From Amycolatopsis sp. DSM 110486 (GTDB lineage: Bacteria > Actinomycetota > Actinomycetes > Mycobacteriales > Pseudonocardiaceae), in assembly GCF_019468465.1 (NCBI RefSeq), contig NZ_CP080519.1, positions 3,363,001-3,427,000 of the forward strand: a stretch of DNA of 64,000 nucleotides, in the 5' to 3' direction. Under the pieces are notes generated by a model. The model saw only the letters and a list, made by a program, of their open reading frames with translations, was not told where the DNA came from and did no database searches. Shown here in pieces: positions 6,534 to 15,389 of this stretch. Within the stretch, counting starts at the first letter, position 1; the number at the start of each line of letters is the position of its first letter. The position numbers were made by a program, and so were the translations under genes.

Positions 6534-8866
6534 CGCAGTGCCTCCCAGATCGCGCCCGGCGTCAGCGGCAGGTGTGGGACCTGCACGCCGAGCGCGTCGG
6601 TGACCGCGCCCGCGAGCACCGCGTTCGGCCCGAGCGTGCCGCCCTCGCCGACTCCGCGGACGCCGAGCGGGTTGTCCGCGGGGTGCGAAAGGTGACCGAT
6701 CACGAGCTCGGGCACCTCGGCGCTGGTCGGCATGAGGTAGTCCATCAGGGTGCCCGTGGACAGGTTGCCGCCCTCGTCGTAGATCAGGTGCTCGTACAGC
6801 GCGCCGCCGATGCCCTGCGCGATCGAGCCGGCGATCTGACCTTCGACGACCTGCGGGTTGATGACCGTGCCGGCGTCCTCGACGCACACGTACTTGAGGA
6901 TCTTCAGCTCACCCGTCGCCCGGTCCACCTCGACGACCGCGGCCTGCGCGCCGGCCGCGAAGGCTCCGCGGATCGGGTCGTAGAACTGCGTGGCCTCCAG
7001 TCCCGGCTCGATGCCCTGCGGCAACCGGTTGGACTCCAGGTACGCGACGCGCGCCAGCTCGGCCAGCGTGCCGACGGGTTTGGCCTCGCCAGCGACGCGC
7101 ACGTCACCGTTCACGAGGCCGAGATCGTCTACATTGGCCTCGTACAGTTCGGCCGCGAGCCGGAGGATCTTCTCCCGCACGGTGACCGCCGAGCGGTGCG
7201 CCGCACCACCGCCGATCACGGCCTGCCGCGAGGAGAACGCACCGAAGCCCCACAGTGATTCGTTCGTGTCGCCGATCCGGACGTCGACGTCCGCATAGGA
7301 CACTCCGACGGCGTCCGCGACGATCTGTGCCACGGTCGTCTCGAGTCCCTGCCCCTGCGACGTCACGCCGGACAGCACGGTCACCCGGCCGTCGGGGTTC
7401 ACGCGCACGGTGCACGCGTCGTGGCCGGTGCGGAAGGGCATCCGCGGGCCGGCCGCGGCCGCGCGGCCCAAGCCGGTGAGCTCGTTGTAGCAGGCCAGCC
7501 CGAGACCGATCGGGTTCTCGCCGGCCGACCGACGCCGGGCTTGTTCCGCGCGGAAGTCCTCGTACCCGATGGACTCCACGGCCTTCTCCAGGCACTCGCC
7601 GTACCAGCCGGAGTCGTCGACCAGCCGCGACGGCATCCGGTACGGGATCTCCTCCGGCGTGATCAGGTTCCGCCGTCGAATGTCCAAAGCGGACATCCCG
7701 AGCTCGGCCGCCGCCGCGTCGAGCACCGACTCCATCGCGAACACGCTCGCCGGCCGTGCGACACCCCGGTAGGGCCCGGACGGCGCCGTGTTCGTCGCGA
7801 CCCCGCGCACGGTGCAGCGGTAGTGCTGCAACCGGTACGGCCCGGACAGCAGGCCGCCGGCCATCAGCGGCTCGATCCCCGCCGTCCACGGGTACACCGA
7901 ATATGCGCCGACGTTGCACGTCACGTCCGCATCGAGCGCCACCAGTTCACCGTCGGACCGGAACCCCGCCTTCACGACGTAGCGGTGATCACGCGCGTGC
8001 GTGGCCGCGAGCAGGTGCTCCGCGCGGTCCTCGACCCACTTCACCGGCACCCCGCGCAGCTGCCGCGCGATCAGGCACAACGCGACGTCTTCGGGATACA
8101 CCACGGCTTTCACGCCGAAACCGCCGCCGACGTCGGGCGCGATCACCCGCACGTTGCCCTCGGGGATGCCCAGCAGGTCGGCGATCATGTTGCGTGCGAT
8201 GTGCGGCACCTGCGTGCCCGACCACAGCGTGAGCCGGTCGTCCGCCGGGTCCCACTGCGCGACGCCCGCGCGGCACTCCATCGGGTTGCCCGCGTGGCGG
8301 TTGGTGATCAGCTCGCGCTCGACCACGAGGTCCGCGCCGGCCAGCGCGTCCGGCACCTCGCCGGTGTCGAAAGTGCGCTCCAGCAGGACGTTGTCCGGCG
8401 CGTCGGCGTGCAGCGGCTCGGTCGGCGGCAGCCAGGCGGTGATGTTCACCGGCAGCGGTTCGTAGTCGACGTCGATGAGCTCCAGCGCGTCTTCGGCGCG
8501 GTAGCGGTCGTCGGCGACGACGGCGGCCACCGGCTCGCCCGCGAACCGCACCTTCTCCCGTGCCAGCAAAGGCTGCTCGGTCTCCACATAGGACGGCAGC
8601 GCCGATAGCGCTCGCAATGGCACAGCGGCGAACTCCGGCTGGTCGCCGGTGAACACGTGCACGCGCGGGAGCTCGCGAGCGGCAGACGCGTCAACCCGCG
8701 TGATCCGGGCGTGGCCGAACGGGCTGCGCAGGAACGCGACGTGGCGCATCCGCGGCAGCTGCAGGTCGGAGACGTACCGCCCACGCCCGGTGATCAGCCG
8801 TGCGTCTTCCTTGCGCCGCACGACCTTCCCGACGGCGCCGGCAGGGTTCTCCTCCATGGTCGTCAC
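6530..8866 (-). CDS. Molybdopterin-binding large subunit, xanthine dehydrogenase/CoxL family (not form I CO dehydrogenase)
   Basis: A 778-residue catalytic subunit from a GTG that overlaps the SDR stop (GTGA). It has the N-terminal a/b hammerhead domain (VVRRKEDARLITGRGRYVSDLQ), the MoCo-binding loops (GGGFGVK near residue 240; SQGQGLETTVAQ near 500) and the catalytic Glu motif GEGGTLG at about 740. The active-site loop reads GPYRGVARP rather than the AYxCSFR signature of genuine CO dehydrogenases, so CO is not the expected substrate. It resembles form II or aromatic/heterocycle hydroxylases. MoCo insertion genes of the coxD/E/F type are absent from the window. Confidence 0.92.
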   Translation of the reverse strand: MTTMEENPAGAVGKVVRRKEDARLITGRGRYVSDLQLPRMRHVAFLRSPFGHARITRVDASAARELPRVHVFTGDQPEFAAVPLRALSALPSYVETEQPLLAREKVRFAGEPVAAVVADDRYRAEDALELIDVDYEPLPVNITAWLPPTEPLHADAPDNVLLERTFDTGEVPDALAGADLVVERELITNRHAGNPMECRAGVAQWDPADDRLTLWSGTQVPHIARNMIADLLGIPEGNVRVIAPDVGGGFGVKAVVYPEDVALCLIARQLRGVPVKWVEDRAEHLLAATHARDHRYVVKAGFRSDGELVALDADVTCNVGAYSVYPWTAGIEPLMAGGLLSGPYRLQHYRCTVRGVATNTAPSGPYRGVARPASVFAMESVLDAAAAELGMSALDIRRRNLITPEEIPYRMPSRLVDDSGWYGECLEKAVESIGYEDFRAEQARRRSAGENPIGLGLACYNELTGLGRAAAAGPRMPFRTGHDACTVRVNPDGRVTVLSGVTSQGQGLETTVAQIVADAVGVSYADVDVRIGDTNESLWGFGAFSSRQAVIGGGAAHRSAVTVREKILRLAAELYEANVDDLGLVNGDVRVAGEAKPVGTLAELARVAYLESNRLPQGIEPGLEATQFYDPIRGAFAAGAQAAVVEVDRATGELKILKYVCVEDAGTVINPQVVEGQIAGSIAQGIGGALYEHLIYDEGGNLSTGTLMDYLMPTSAEVPELVIGHLSHPADNPLGVRGVGEGGTLGPNAVLAGAVTDALGVQVPHLPLTPGAIWEALR

Positions 8867-9627
8867 GGCATCGTGTAGCCGCCGTTGACCGACACGATCT
8901 GTCCCGTGGTCCAGGACGAGAGCGGGGAGGCCAGCAGCAGCACGGTCGGGGTGACGTCCTCGGCGCGCCCCAGGCGGCGCAACGGGTAGGCCGACAGGAT
9001 CTTCTTCATCTTGGCGTCGTCCGCGTGTCCTGTGTGGTCGTCCAAACTGGACGTCTGAACGAGCGCGATGGAAACAGCGTTGGCGCGGATTCCGTGGCGG
9101 GCCAGCTCCTTGGCGAGCGACTTGGTGAGGCCGACCGTGGTCGAGCGCGTGGTGGCCGTGACCAGTAGCCGTGACTCGCCGACGCGGCCGGAATCGCCCA
9201 TGAGGTTCACGATGGCGCCGCCACCGCCGTCGACCATCTGCTTCGCGACGGCCTGGGTGATCCGCAGCGTGCCCTCCACCGTCACACCGATCTGTGGCGC
9301 CCAGTCTTCTTCCGTGGTCTCGAGGAACGGCTTGCTCTGCGTGGCCGCGGCGTTGTTGACCAGCACGTCGATCGAACCGAGTTGCGCCACCACGTCGTCG
9401 ACGGCCGTGCGCACCGAGTGGCCGTCACGCAGGTTCGCGCCCACTGCGATGGCCTTCACACCGAGCGCGGCCGCTTCCTTCGCTGCGGCTTCGGCGCCGT
9501 CGGAGGAGGTGTTGTAGTGGAACGCGACGTTGGCGCCTTCGCCGGCGAACGCCATCCCGATCGCGCGGCCGAGCCCCTGGCCGGCGCCGGTGACCAGCAC
9601 GTTCTTGCCGCTGAGCTTGAGGTCCAT
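8863..9627 (-). CDS. SDR-family protein with substituted catalytic motif
   Basis: A 254-residue Rossmann protein with an intact dinucleotide motif (TGAGQGLG, residues 13-20), NNAA motif near 90 and GG-terminal C-end. The usual YxxxK catalytic pair is missing: the region aligning with YxASK reads TATTR, so Tyr is replaced by Thr and Lys by Arg. The DNA reads ACG GCC ACC ACG CGC with no ambiguity. It may bind NAD(P) without classical dehydrogenase activity, use altered chemistry, or be a structural partner. It starts 10 bp after the MBL-fold gene stop and is coupled to the large subunit gene. Confidence 0.85.
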   Translation of the reverse strand: MDLKLSGKNVLVTGAGQGLGRAIGMAFAGEGANVAFHYNTSSDGAEAAAKEAAALGVKAIAVGANLRDGHSVRTAVDDVVAQLGSIDVLVNNAAATQSKPFLETTEEDWAPQIGVTVEGTLRITQAVAKQMVDGGGGAIVNLMGDSGRVGESRLLVTATTRSTTVGLTKSLAKELARHGIRANAVSIALVQTSSLDDHTGHADDAKMKKILSAYPLRRLGRAEDVTPTVLLLASPLSSWTTGQIVSVNGGYTMP

Positions 9628-9637
9628 GGGTTCCCTT

Positions 9638-10432
9638 TCAGATGAGCTCGAACCGGCGCTCGCCGGAGACGGTCACGACGCGACCGAACCGCAGGCCCGG
9701 GAAGTGCGCGCCGGCCACCGCGTCGGAGCTGTCGGTGAGCTCCTCGATCAAGCCGGCGCGCACCTTCCGCGCGGCCGTGCGGTCGACGTCGAAGATCGCC
9801 TCCCACGTCGGGTCGGTGAGCTCCACTGTGGAGTGTGCGACGTCGCCGAGCAGCAGCGCACGTTCGCCTTCGCTCGAGACCACGAAGATCGTGGAGCCGG
9901 GTGTGTGGCCGGGCACGTGCCGGGTGTCGAGGCCGGGCGCGAGCGTGGTGTCCGCTTCGAACGGTTCCAGCCGCTCGGCCAGCGGCGACAGCTTGCGCAC
10001 CGCGCCGGGTTCGGCGTCCGGGCCGTCCACGAAGTGCGCCCAGTCGGCCGCGTGCACACGGTAGGTCGCGTTCGGGAACACGACCTGGCCCTTCTTGGTG
10101 GCCCAGCCGACGTGGTCGAAGTGCAGGTGCGTGAACACGACGTCGGTCACGTCGTCGGGAGCGACGCCGTGTTCACGCAGGCTCTCGAGGAACTGCCCGC
10201 CGTGGTACTTGTCGTTGTCGATCGTGCCGACACCGGCGTCGATCAGCACCACGCGGTCGCCGGTGCGCAGCAGGAACCCGCCGAGCGTGAGGTCGAGGTC
10301 GCCGCGCTCGTCGAGAAAGTGCTCGTGACAGGCCCACGCGTCGGGCACGTCCGGACGTACGAGGACTTCCCGGGCGGGCTCGCGGCCGTAGCCGTCGTAG
10401 ACCGGTTCGATGGTGAGCGCTCCGACCTTCAT
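9638..10432 (-). CDS. Metallo-beta-lactamase-fold hydrolase (lactonase-like)
   Basis: A 264-residue protein of the AHL-lactonase-like MBL group. It has THLHFDHVGW (HxHxDH) near residue 105, HTPGS near 185, GDVAHS near 210 and a C-terminal AGAHFPGL that supplies the last metal ligand. A two-metal hydrolase opening a lactone or thioester is the likely chemistry; the pathway role would be ring opening or CoA ester hydrolysis. The ATG overlaps the alcohol dehydrogenase stop (ATGA). The preceding in-frame extension is the dehydrogenase gene and was not used. Confidence 0.85.
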   Translation of the reverse strand: MKVGALTIEPVYDGYGREPAREVLVRPDVPDAWACHEHFLDERGDLDLTLGGFLLRTGDRVVLIDAGVGTIDNDKYHGGQFLESLREHGVAPDDVTDVVFTHLHFDHVGWATKKGQVVFPNATYRVHAADWAHFVDGPDAEPGAVRKLSPLAERLEPFEADTTLAPGLDTRHVPGHTPGSTIFVVSSEGERALLLGDVAHSTVELTDPTWEAIFDVDRTAARKVRAGLIEELTDSSDAVAGAHFPGLRFGRVVTVSGERRFELI

Positions 10433-11517
10433 GCCGGCACCACCAGCGTCCGCACGCCCTGACCGGCGGCCATGTCGGCGAGCGCGTTCTCGATGTCGCC
10501 GAGTCCACCGTGGCCGGTCACCATCGCGGCGAGGTCGAGCCGTCCACTTCGGACGTCTTCGAAGTACCTCGGCAGGTCGTGGGCCGCGTCGAGCGAGCCG
10601 GCGACGCAGCCGACGAGGGTGCGGGCGAAGTGGAACAGTTCGAGCGCGCTGAACGACACGAGGTCGTCCTTGCCGCCGACACCGACCACGCACGCTGTGC
10701 CGCCGCGGCGCGTCATGCCCCACGCGTCGCGGATCGTGCGGGCGGAGCCGACGCAGTCGAACGCGTAGTCCACGCCTTCGCCGCCGGTCAGGGCGCGCAC
10801 GGCTTTTTTCGTGGTGTCGTCGGCCGGGACGAAGTGGTCGGCGCCGAGTTTCGTGGCGTAGGCCGCCTTGTCGGGGTTGCGGTCGACGGCGATGATCGTG
10901 CGGGCGCCCGCAAGCTTCGCGCCCTGGATCGCCGCCAAGCCCACGCCGCCGAGACCCACGACCAGCACCGACGAGTCCGGCTGGACGCGCGCGGTCTTGG
11001 TGACGGCCCCGACGCCGGTGGTCACGGCGCAGCCGAGCAACGCGGCGTCGGCGGAGCTGATGTCGTCGGGCACCTTCACGGCCGCGGCAGCCGGGACCAC
11101 GGTCTGCTCGGCGAAGGAACCGACAGTCAGGCCTGCGTAGACAGGGTTTCCGTCCGCGTCCGACGCGTACGGTTCGCTGCCACGCGCGGCCCCGTTGACG
11201 CACAGGTGCGCCTCACCTCGTCCACAGTGGACGCAGTCGCCGCACGGCGTGATCCACAGCAGGATCACGCGATCGCCTTCGGCCAGGTCCGTGACTTCGG
11301 CGCCGGCCTCCAGCACCGTTCCGCACGCCTCGTGCCCGAGCACGGCCGGGAGCTGCTGCTCGAGCACGCCGCGGGCCAGTGACAGGTCGGAGTGGCAGAC
11401 GCCGGTGGCGTCGATGCGCACCCGCACGTCACCCGGGCCGACATCGCGCAGGCGGATGCGTTCGACGGTCATCGGAGCGCCGGTTTCCCGGAGCACCAAC
11501 GCGTTCACTTCGGTCAC
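10429..11517 (-). CDS. Zinc-dependent medium-chain alcohol dehydrogenase (class III/NDMA-dependent type)
   Basis: A 362-residue MDR enzyme from a GTG overlapping the aldehyde dehydrogenase stop (GTGA). Catalytic zinc ligands are visible in GVCHSDLS (Cys about 40) and GHEACGTV (His/Glu about 62), and the structural-zinc Cys loop is CGDCVHCGRGEAHLC. The NAD motif is GLGGVGLAAIQGAKLAGA (about 185-200). The overall form resembles actinobacterial Zn alcohol dehydrogenases that use NAD or mycofactocin/NDMA-type acceptors. With the adjacent aldehyde dehydrogenase it would oxidise an alcohol to an acid in two steps. Confidence 0.9.
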   Translation of the reverse strand: MTEVNALVLRETGAPMTVERIRLRDVGPGDVRVRIDATGVCHSDLSLARGVLEQQLPAVLGHEACGTVLEAGAEVTDLAEGDRVILLWITPCGDCVHCGRGEAHLCVNGAARGSEPYASDADGNPVYAGLTVGSFAEQTVVPAAAAVKVPDDISSADAALLGCAVTTGVGAVTKTARVQPDSSVLVVGLGGVGLAAIQGAKLAGARTIIAVDRNPDKAAYATKLGADHFVPADDTTKKAVRALTGGEGVDYAFDCVGSARTIRDAWGMTRRGGTACVVGVGGKDDLVSFSALELFHFARTLVGCVAGSLDAAHDLPRYFEDVRSGRLDLAAMVTGHGGLGDIENALADMAAGQGVRTLVVPA

Positions 11518-12908
11518 AGCTGCACCGCCTTGATCTCGAGGACGTCGGAAATGCCGTAGTCGCCGATCTCCCGACCGATGCCCGACGCCTTGTACCCGCC
11601 GAACGGCGCGCGCGGGTTGAACGGCGCCGCATTGACGTCGACCTGACCGGTGCGGATGCGCGCGGCGTACTCCAGCGCGTGGTCCGGGTCACCGGTCCAC
11701 AGTGCACCCCCGAGGCCGTAGCGCGAGTTGTTGGCGATGGCGATGGCGTGGTCGTCGGACTCCGCGGACAGGATAGCCAGCACAGGGCCGAAGACCTCTT
11801 CCTGCGCGAGGCGGGAGTCCGGATCCACGCCACTGTAGACGGTCGGGGTGACGTAGTGGCCACGCTCTGGCAGCTCGACCGGCCCGGTGATCACGCGGGC
11901 CTCACCCGAGCCGAGGAAGCTCTCGACCTCCTTGCGCTGCCCGGCCGAGATCAGCGGCCCGAGCCGCTCGCCAGGCACGTACTTCGCGGACGCGGCGGCC
12001 GCCAGCTCCTCGACCTGCTGCAAGCGGTCGGCCGGCACGATCAGCCGCGAGAGCGCGGTGCACGTCTGGCCGCCGTTGAGGTAGCAGTTGGCCACGGTGA
12101 CCTTCACGGCCTTGGCCAGCAGCGCGTCGTCCACATCGGACAGCACGACGCTCGCGGACTTCCCGCCCAGTTCCAGCGTGACACCCTTGATCGTCTCCGC
12201 CGCCGCGGCCGCGACCTGTGCCCCCACCGGCGTCGAGCCGGTGAAGGACACGTGGTCGACGCTCGCGCTGCGCGTGAGCTGGTCACCGACGTCGCCGCCG
12301 CTGCCGGTGACCAGGTTGATCACGCCGGCCGGGAACCCCGCGGCGTCGAAGGCACGCATCAGCTCGAACGCGGTGAGCGGCGTCAGCGCGGCGGGTTTGA
12401 GCACCACGGTGCAGCCGGCCGCCAGCGCCGGGACCACCTTGACCACGATCTGGTGCAGCGGCAGGTTCCACGGCGTGATCGCGGCGACGACACCGACGGG
12501 CTCGCGCACGATCACGGAGTTGCCCAGCTTGCTCCGGAAGGGAAACTCTTCCAGCGCGTCGGCCGTCTGAGCCAGCACCGCGAGCGGAGTGTCCACATGC
12601 AACTTCCGCGCCACCGGCGGTGGCGAGCCCTGTTCGAGCGTGATGAGCTCGGCGAATCGGTCGGCGCGCTGGGTGATCACGTCGTGCAGGCGGCGCAGCG
12701 CGGCGGCCCGCTCGGCGACCGGGGTGGTGGCCCAGCCGTCGAACGCCGCGTTGGCCGAGGCCACGGCCAGGTTGACGACGGCGGGCGAGGCCTGCGTGAC
12801 GACACCCGCGAGCTCCTCGGTGGCCGGGTTCTCGACCTCGCAGTCGGTGCCACCGCCGGCGATCCACTGGCCACCGACGTAGAGGTGGGGTTCACGAACC
12901 ACGGTCAC
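11514..12908 (-). CDS. NAD(P)-dependent aldehyde dehydrogenase
   Basis: A 464-residue aldehyde dehydrogenase from a GTG (VTVVREPHLYVGGQW) that overlaps the coxG-like stop. The active-site Glu is in LELGGKSA (about 245) and the catalytic Cys in NGGQTCTALSR (about 280); FTGSTPVG and the C-terminal NPRAPFGGYKASGIGRE motif are also present. It is slightly short of the 480-500-residue norm but complete. It probably supplies the acid that the upstream ligase activates to a CoA ester. The upstream open frame is coxG DNA in another frame. Confidence 0.92.
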   Translation of the reverse strand: MTVVREPHLYVGGQWIAGGGTDCEVENPATEELAGVVTQASPAVVNLAVASANAAFDGWATTPVAERAAALRRLHDVITQRADRFAELITLEQGSPPPVARKLHVDTPLAVLAQTADALEEFPFRSKLGNSVIVREPVGVVAAITPWNLPLHQIVVKVVPALAAGCTVVLKPAALTPLTAFELMRAFDAAGFPAGVINLVTGSGGDVGDQLTRSASVDHVSFTGSTPVGAQVAAAAAETIKGVTLELGGKSASVVLSDVDDALLAKAVKVTVANCYLNGGQTCTALSRLIVPADRLQQVEELAAAASAKYVPGERLGPLISAGQRKEVESFLGSGEARVITGPVELPERGHYVTPTVYSGVDPDSRLAQEEVFGPVLAILSAESDDHAIAIANNSRYGLGGALWTGDPDHALEYAARIRTGQVDVNAAPFNPRAPFGGYKASGIGREIGDYGISDVLEIKAVQL

Positions 12909-13519
12909 TGCGCCGCCTTTCCCTTGCGCGCCTGGAGGATTACGAGCACGACGAGCAGCAGCGCGACGGCCGCGACGGGCACCGCGCGCTTGGCGACCGT
13001 GCCGCCGACGCTCGCCATCACGTCGAGCGGTTCGACGTCGTCGAGGTTCACGGGCTTGACCGGCGCGGCGCTCGCGACTTCCGCTTCCAGGCGTTGGACG
13101 AACTGGCCGAGCAGCTTGCCGGTGACGTCGGCGATCACGCCGCGGCCGAACTGCGCGACCCGCCCGGACAGCGCCAGGTCGGTGCGCACGTCGACCTTCG
13201 TCCCGCTGCCCTGCGCGGTGAGCGTGGCGGTGACGGTCGCGGCCGCGTTGCCCTGGCCGCCGGCGTCCTTGCCCTCGGCCCGCAGCACCGCGCGGTGGGC
13301 GCCGTCGTCCCTCTCGACGAAGCGCGCCGTGCCCTGGTACTTCGCGGAAACGGGGCCCACCTTGATCTTCACCGCGCCGCGGTACACGCCGTCTTCGACA
13401 CCGAGCAGGGCCGCGCCGGGCATGCAGGGCGCGACGCGTTCGAGGTCGGTCAGCACGCGCCAAGCGGCGTCGACCGGCAGGTCCACGGTGAAGGTGTTCG
13501 AGAGGTCCACGTGCACCAC
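12905..13519 (-). CDS. coxG: CoxG-family SRPBCC protein with C-terminal membrane anchor; first gene of the operon
   Basis: A 204-residue protein with a START/SRPBCC domain (residues about 5-150, including CMPGAALLG and the KIKVGPVSAKYQGTA strand) and one C-terminal transmembrane segment (about 180-197) ending in basic residues. CoxG proteins recruit or assemble CO-dehydrogenase-type hydroxylases at the membrane. Two GTG codons in tandem can start it; the first (GTG at 13519) is annotated. An AAGG sequence precedes it, and the operator ACTAA-N6-TTAGT lies immediately upstream. It heads the run of eleven overlapping genes. Confidence 0.9.
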   Translation of the reverse strand: MVHVDLSNTFTVDLPVDAAWRVLTDLERVAPCMPGAALLGVEDGVYRGAVKIKVGPVSAKYQGTARFVERDDGAHRAVLRAEGKDAGGQGNAAATVTATLTAQGSGTKVDVRTDLALSGRVAQFGRGVIADVTGKLLGQFVQRLEAEVASAAPVKPVNLDDVEPLDVMASVGGTVAKRAVPVAAVALLLVVLVILQARKGKAAQ

Positions 13520-13522
13520 CTT

Positions 13523-13571
13523 ACTAATTAACGTTAGTTCGCAGCGTAGGGGCAGGGCTCGGTACGGTCAA
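13523..13571 (-). promoter_or_regulatory. Operon promoter with TetR-type operator A
   Basis: On the minus strand TTGACC (13571-13566) and TACGCT (13548-13543) are separated by exactly 17 bp. Four to five bases past the -10 lies ACTAA-TTAACG-TTAGT (13523-13538), which would cover the transcription start. The operator shares 14 of 17 bases with the one before the ligase gene. This is the expected arrangement for TetR repression. Confidence 0.75.
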
Positions 13572-13584
13572 CCCGCGGCCGGAA

Positions 13585-15120
13585 TCAGGCGTCGACCAGG
13601 CGTTCCTGCAGGCGGAAGCGCATGACCTTGCCGGAGCCGGTGCGGGGGATGGCGTCGATTTCGAGGATTTGCTCGGGCACCTTGAAGTGCGAGAGCTCCT
13701 GCGCGCAAGCGGCGCGCAGCGTCGCCACGTCGAGGTCGCCGGGTTGTTCGGGCACGACGAACGCCACCGGCACCTCGCCGAGGTCGGCGTGCTTGCGCGC
13801 GACGACGGCGGCGTCGGCCACGCCGGGCACCTTCAACAACACGGCTTCCACCTCGGCGGGGTAGATGTTCTCGCCGCCGCGGATGATGAGCTCCTTGGTG
13901 CGGCCGGAAATCGTGAGGAAGCCGTTGGCGTCACGGCGGCCGAGGTCGCCGGTGCGGTACCAGCCGAGCCGCAGCACTTCGGCGCTGGCCTCGGCGCGGT
14001 TGTGGTAGCCCCGCATGATGTTCGGGCCGCTGACCCACAGCTCGCCCTCTTCGCCGACGCCGACGTCCTCGCCGGTCACGGGGTCAACGAGGCGCACGCC
14101 GACGCCGGGCAGCGGCAGCCCGCACGAACCGAGGACCCGTCCGCCGTCCGGGGTGTTCATGGTGACCATTGTGGACGTTTCGGTGATGCCGTAGCCCTCC
14201 AGCAGCTGCACACCGAACGCCTCCTCGAACTCGGCGTTGAGCGCCGCCGGCATGATCGCGCCGGCCGACACGCACATGCGCAGCGTGGTGCTGCGCCACT
14301 GCGTGCCGCGGACGCCGTGCAGCAGGTACTGGAACATCGTGGGCACGCCGGGCATCAGCGTGAACGGCTCTTGTTCGAGCAGTTCGAGCACGCGGGGCGT
14401 GGAGAAGCGCGGCAAGATCCGCTCCGTCGCGCCGACGGCGAAGACGCCGAGCACGCATAGATCCAGAGCGTAGGAGTGGAACAGCGGCAGCGGGCAGAGC
14501 ACCCGGTCGGCCGACGTGAGGCCCACGATCGGGGCCCAGCACGCGGCGACCACCCACAGACAGCTGCGCTGCGTGAGCAGCACACCCTTGGGGCGACCGG
14601 TGGTGCCGGACGTGTAGAGCATCCACGCGACGTCGTCGAGCCCGAGGTCGTCCCGGGGCGCGGATTTCGGTTCAGTGGTGGCGAGGTATTCGTAGTTCTC
14701 TTCGGGTGCTTCGTTTTCCGTGACCAGCACGACCAGCGCTTCCCGGCCTTCGACCATGGCGCGAACGTGCTCGACGTGCGCGTCGTCGGTGATCACGACG
14801 CGCGCCTCACTGTCGGCGAGCTGGTACGCGACCTCCGCGGGCGCGGCGTTGGGGTTCACGCACACGCCGACCGCGCCGAGCCGCGTGGTCGCGAGGTACG
14901 CCTCGGCCGTCTCGACGCTGTTTTCCAGGTAGATCAGCACCCGCGCACCCCGGGCCACGCCGCGATCCACGAGGTTCCCGGCGAGCCGTCGGGTGCGCTC
15001 GGCCAGCTCCCCGTAGGTCACCGCCCGGCGATCGTCGTAGAACGCGACCTTGCCCCCGAAGCGCGCCGCGTGCCCGACCAGCAGCTGAGGGATGGGACGG
15101 ATCAACTCGACTCTGAGCAT
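13585..15120 (-). CDS. AMP-dependent acyl-CoA synthetase/ligase
   Basis: A 511-residue ANL-superfamily enzyme. The AMP-binding P-loop YTSGTTGRPKGV is near residue 165, the A5 motif GYGITETST near 300, the A7/A8 region YRTGDLGRRD and ELIIRGGENIYPAEVE near 390-420, and the catalytic Lys in PRTGSGKVMR near 495. Three starts are in frame (GTG 15132, ATG 15126, ATG 15120); ATG 15120 is chosen because GGTGGAG sits 6 nt before it. It forms a CoA ester of a carboxylic acid and has its own promoter with operator B, tying it to the downstream Mo-hydroxylase operon. Confidence 0.9.
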   Translation of the reverse strand: MLRVELIRPIPQLLVGHAARFGGKVAFYDDRRAVTYGELAERTRRLAGNLVDRGVARGARVLIYLENSVETAEAYLATTRLGAVGVCVNPNAAPAEVAYQLADSEARVVITDDAHVEHVRAMVEGREALVVLVTENEAPEENYEYLATTEPKSAPRDDLGLDDVAWMLYTSGTTGRPKGVLLTQRSCLWVVAACWAPIVGLTSADRVLCPLPLFHSYALDLCVLGVFAVGATERILPRFSTPRVLELLEQEPFTLMPGVPTMFQYLLHGVRGTQWRSTTLRMCVSAGAIMPAALNAEFEEAFGVQLLEGYGITETSTMVTMNTPDGGRVLGSCGLPLPGVGVRLVDPVTGEDVGVGEEGELWVSGPNIMRGYHNRAEASAEVLRLGWYRTGDLGRRDANGFLTISGRTKELIIRGGENIYPAEVEAVLLKVPGVADAAVVARKHADLGEVPVAFVVPEQPGDLDVATLRAACAQELSHFKVPEQILEIDAIPRTGSGKVMRFRLQERLVDA

Positions 15121-15141
15121 CGACATCTCCACCGCGAGGTT

Positions 15142-15193
15142 AACTAATGATAGTTAGTTGATGGAGTGTAGGGAGGAGGGGCGGCGGGGGCAA
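15142..15193 (-). promoter_or_regulatory. Ligase promoter with TetR-type operator B
   Basis: On the minus strand TTGCCC (15193-15188), 17 bp, TACACT (15170-15165), then five bases and the perfect palindrome AACTAA-TGATAG-TTAGTT (15142-15159). The geometry is the same as the coxG promoter, and the operator is nearly the same sequence. Both are likely bound by one or both TetR paralogues of this locus. Confidence 0.78.
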
Positions 15194-15389
15194 GGTGCGG
15201 TCGGGTGGGGATTCGGGTGGTTTGGCCGAGGGACAGGTGCGCGGCGCGTGGCCTTCCACCCAGGCCGGTGTTGGCGGGCGAAATCGGAGTCGCGGCGCGG
15301 TCGCGCGGGGCTTGCGGTCAGGTCGCGGCACTCGCCGAAAACTCGGCGAGGTGGTCAGGCGAAGCAGGTGTGCGTCGGCGAAAGAATCC

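Noticed and set aside
6530..8866. Aerobic carbon monoxide dehydrogenase
   Set aside because: The large subunit lacks the AYxCSFR motif that carries the catalytic Cys of form I enzymes; only the general family assignment is justified.
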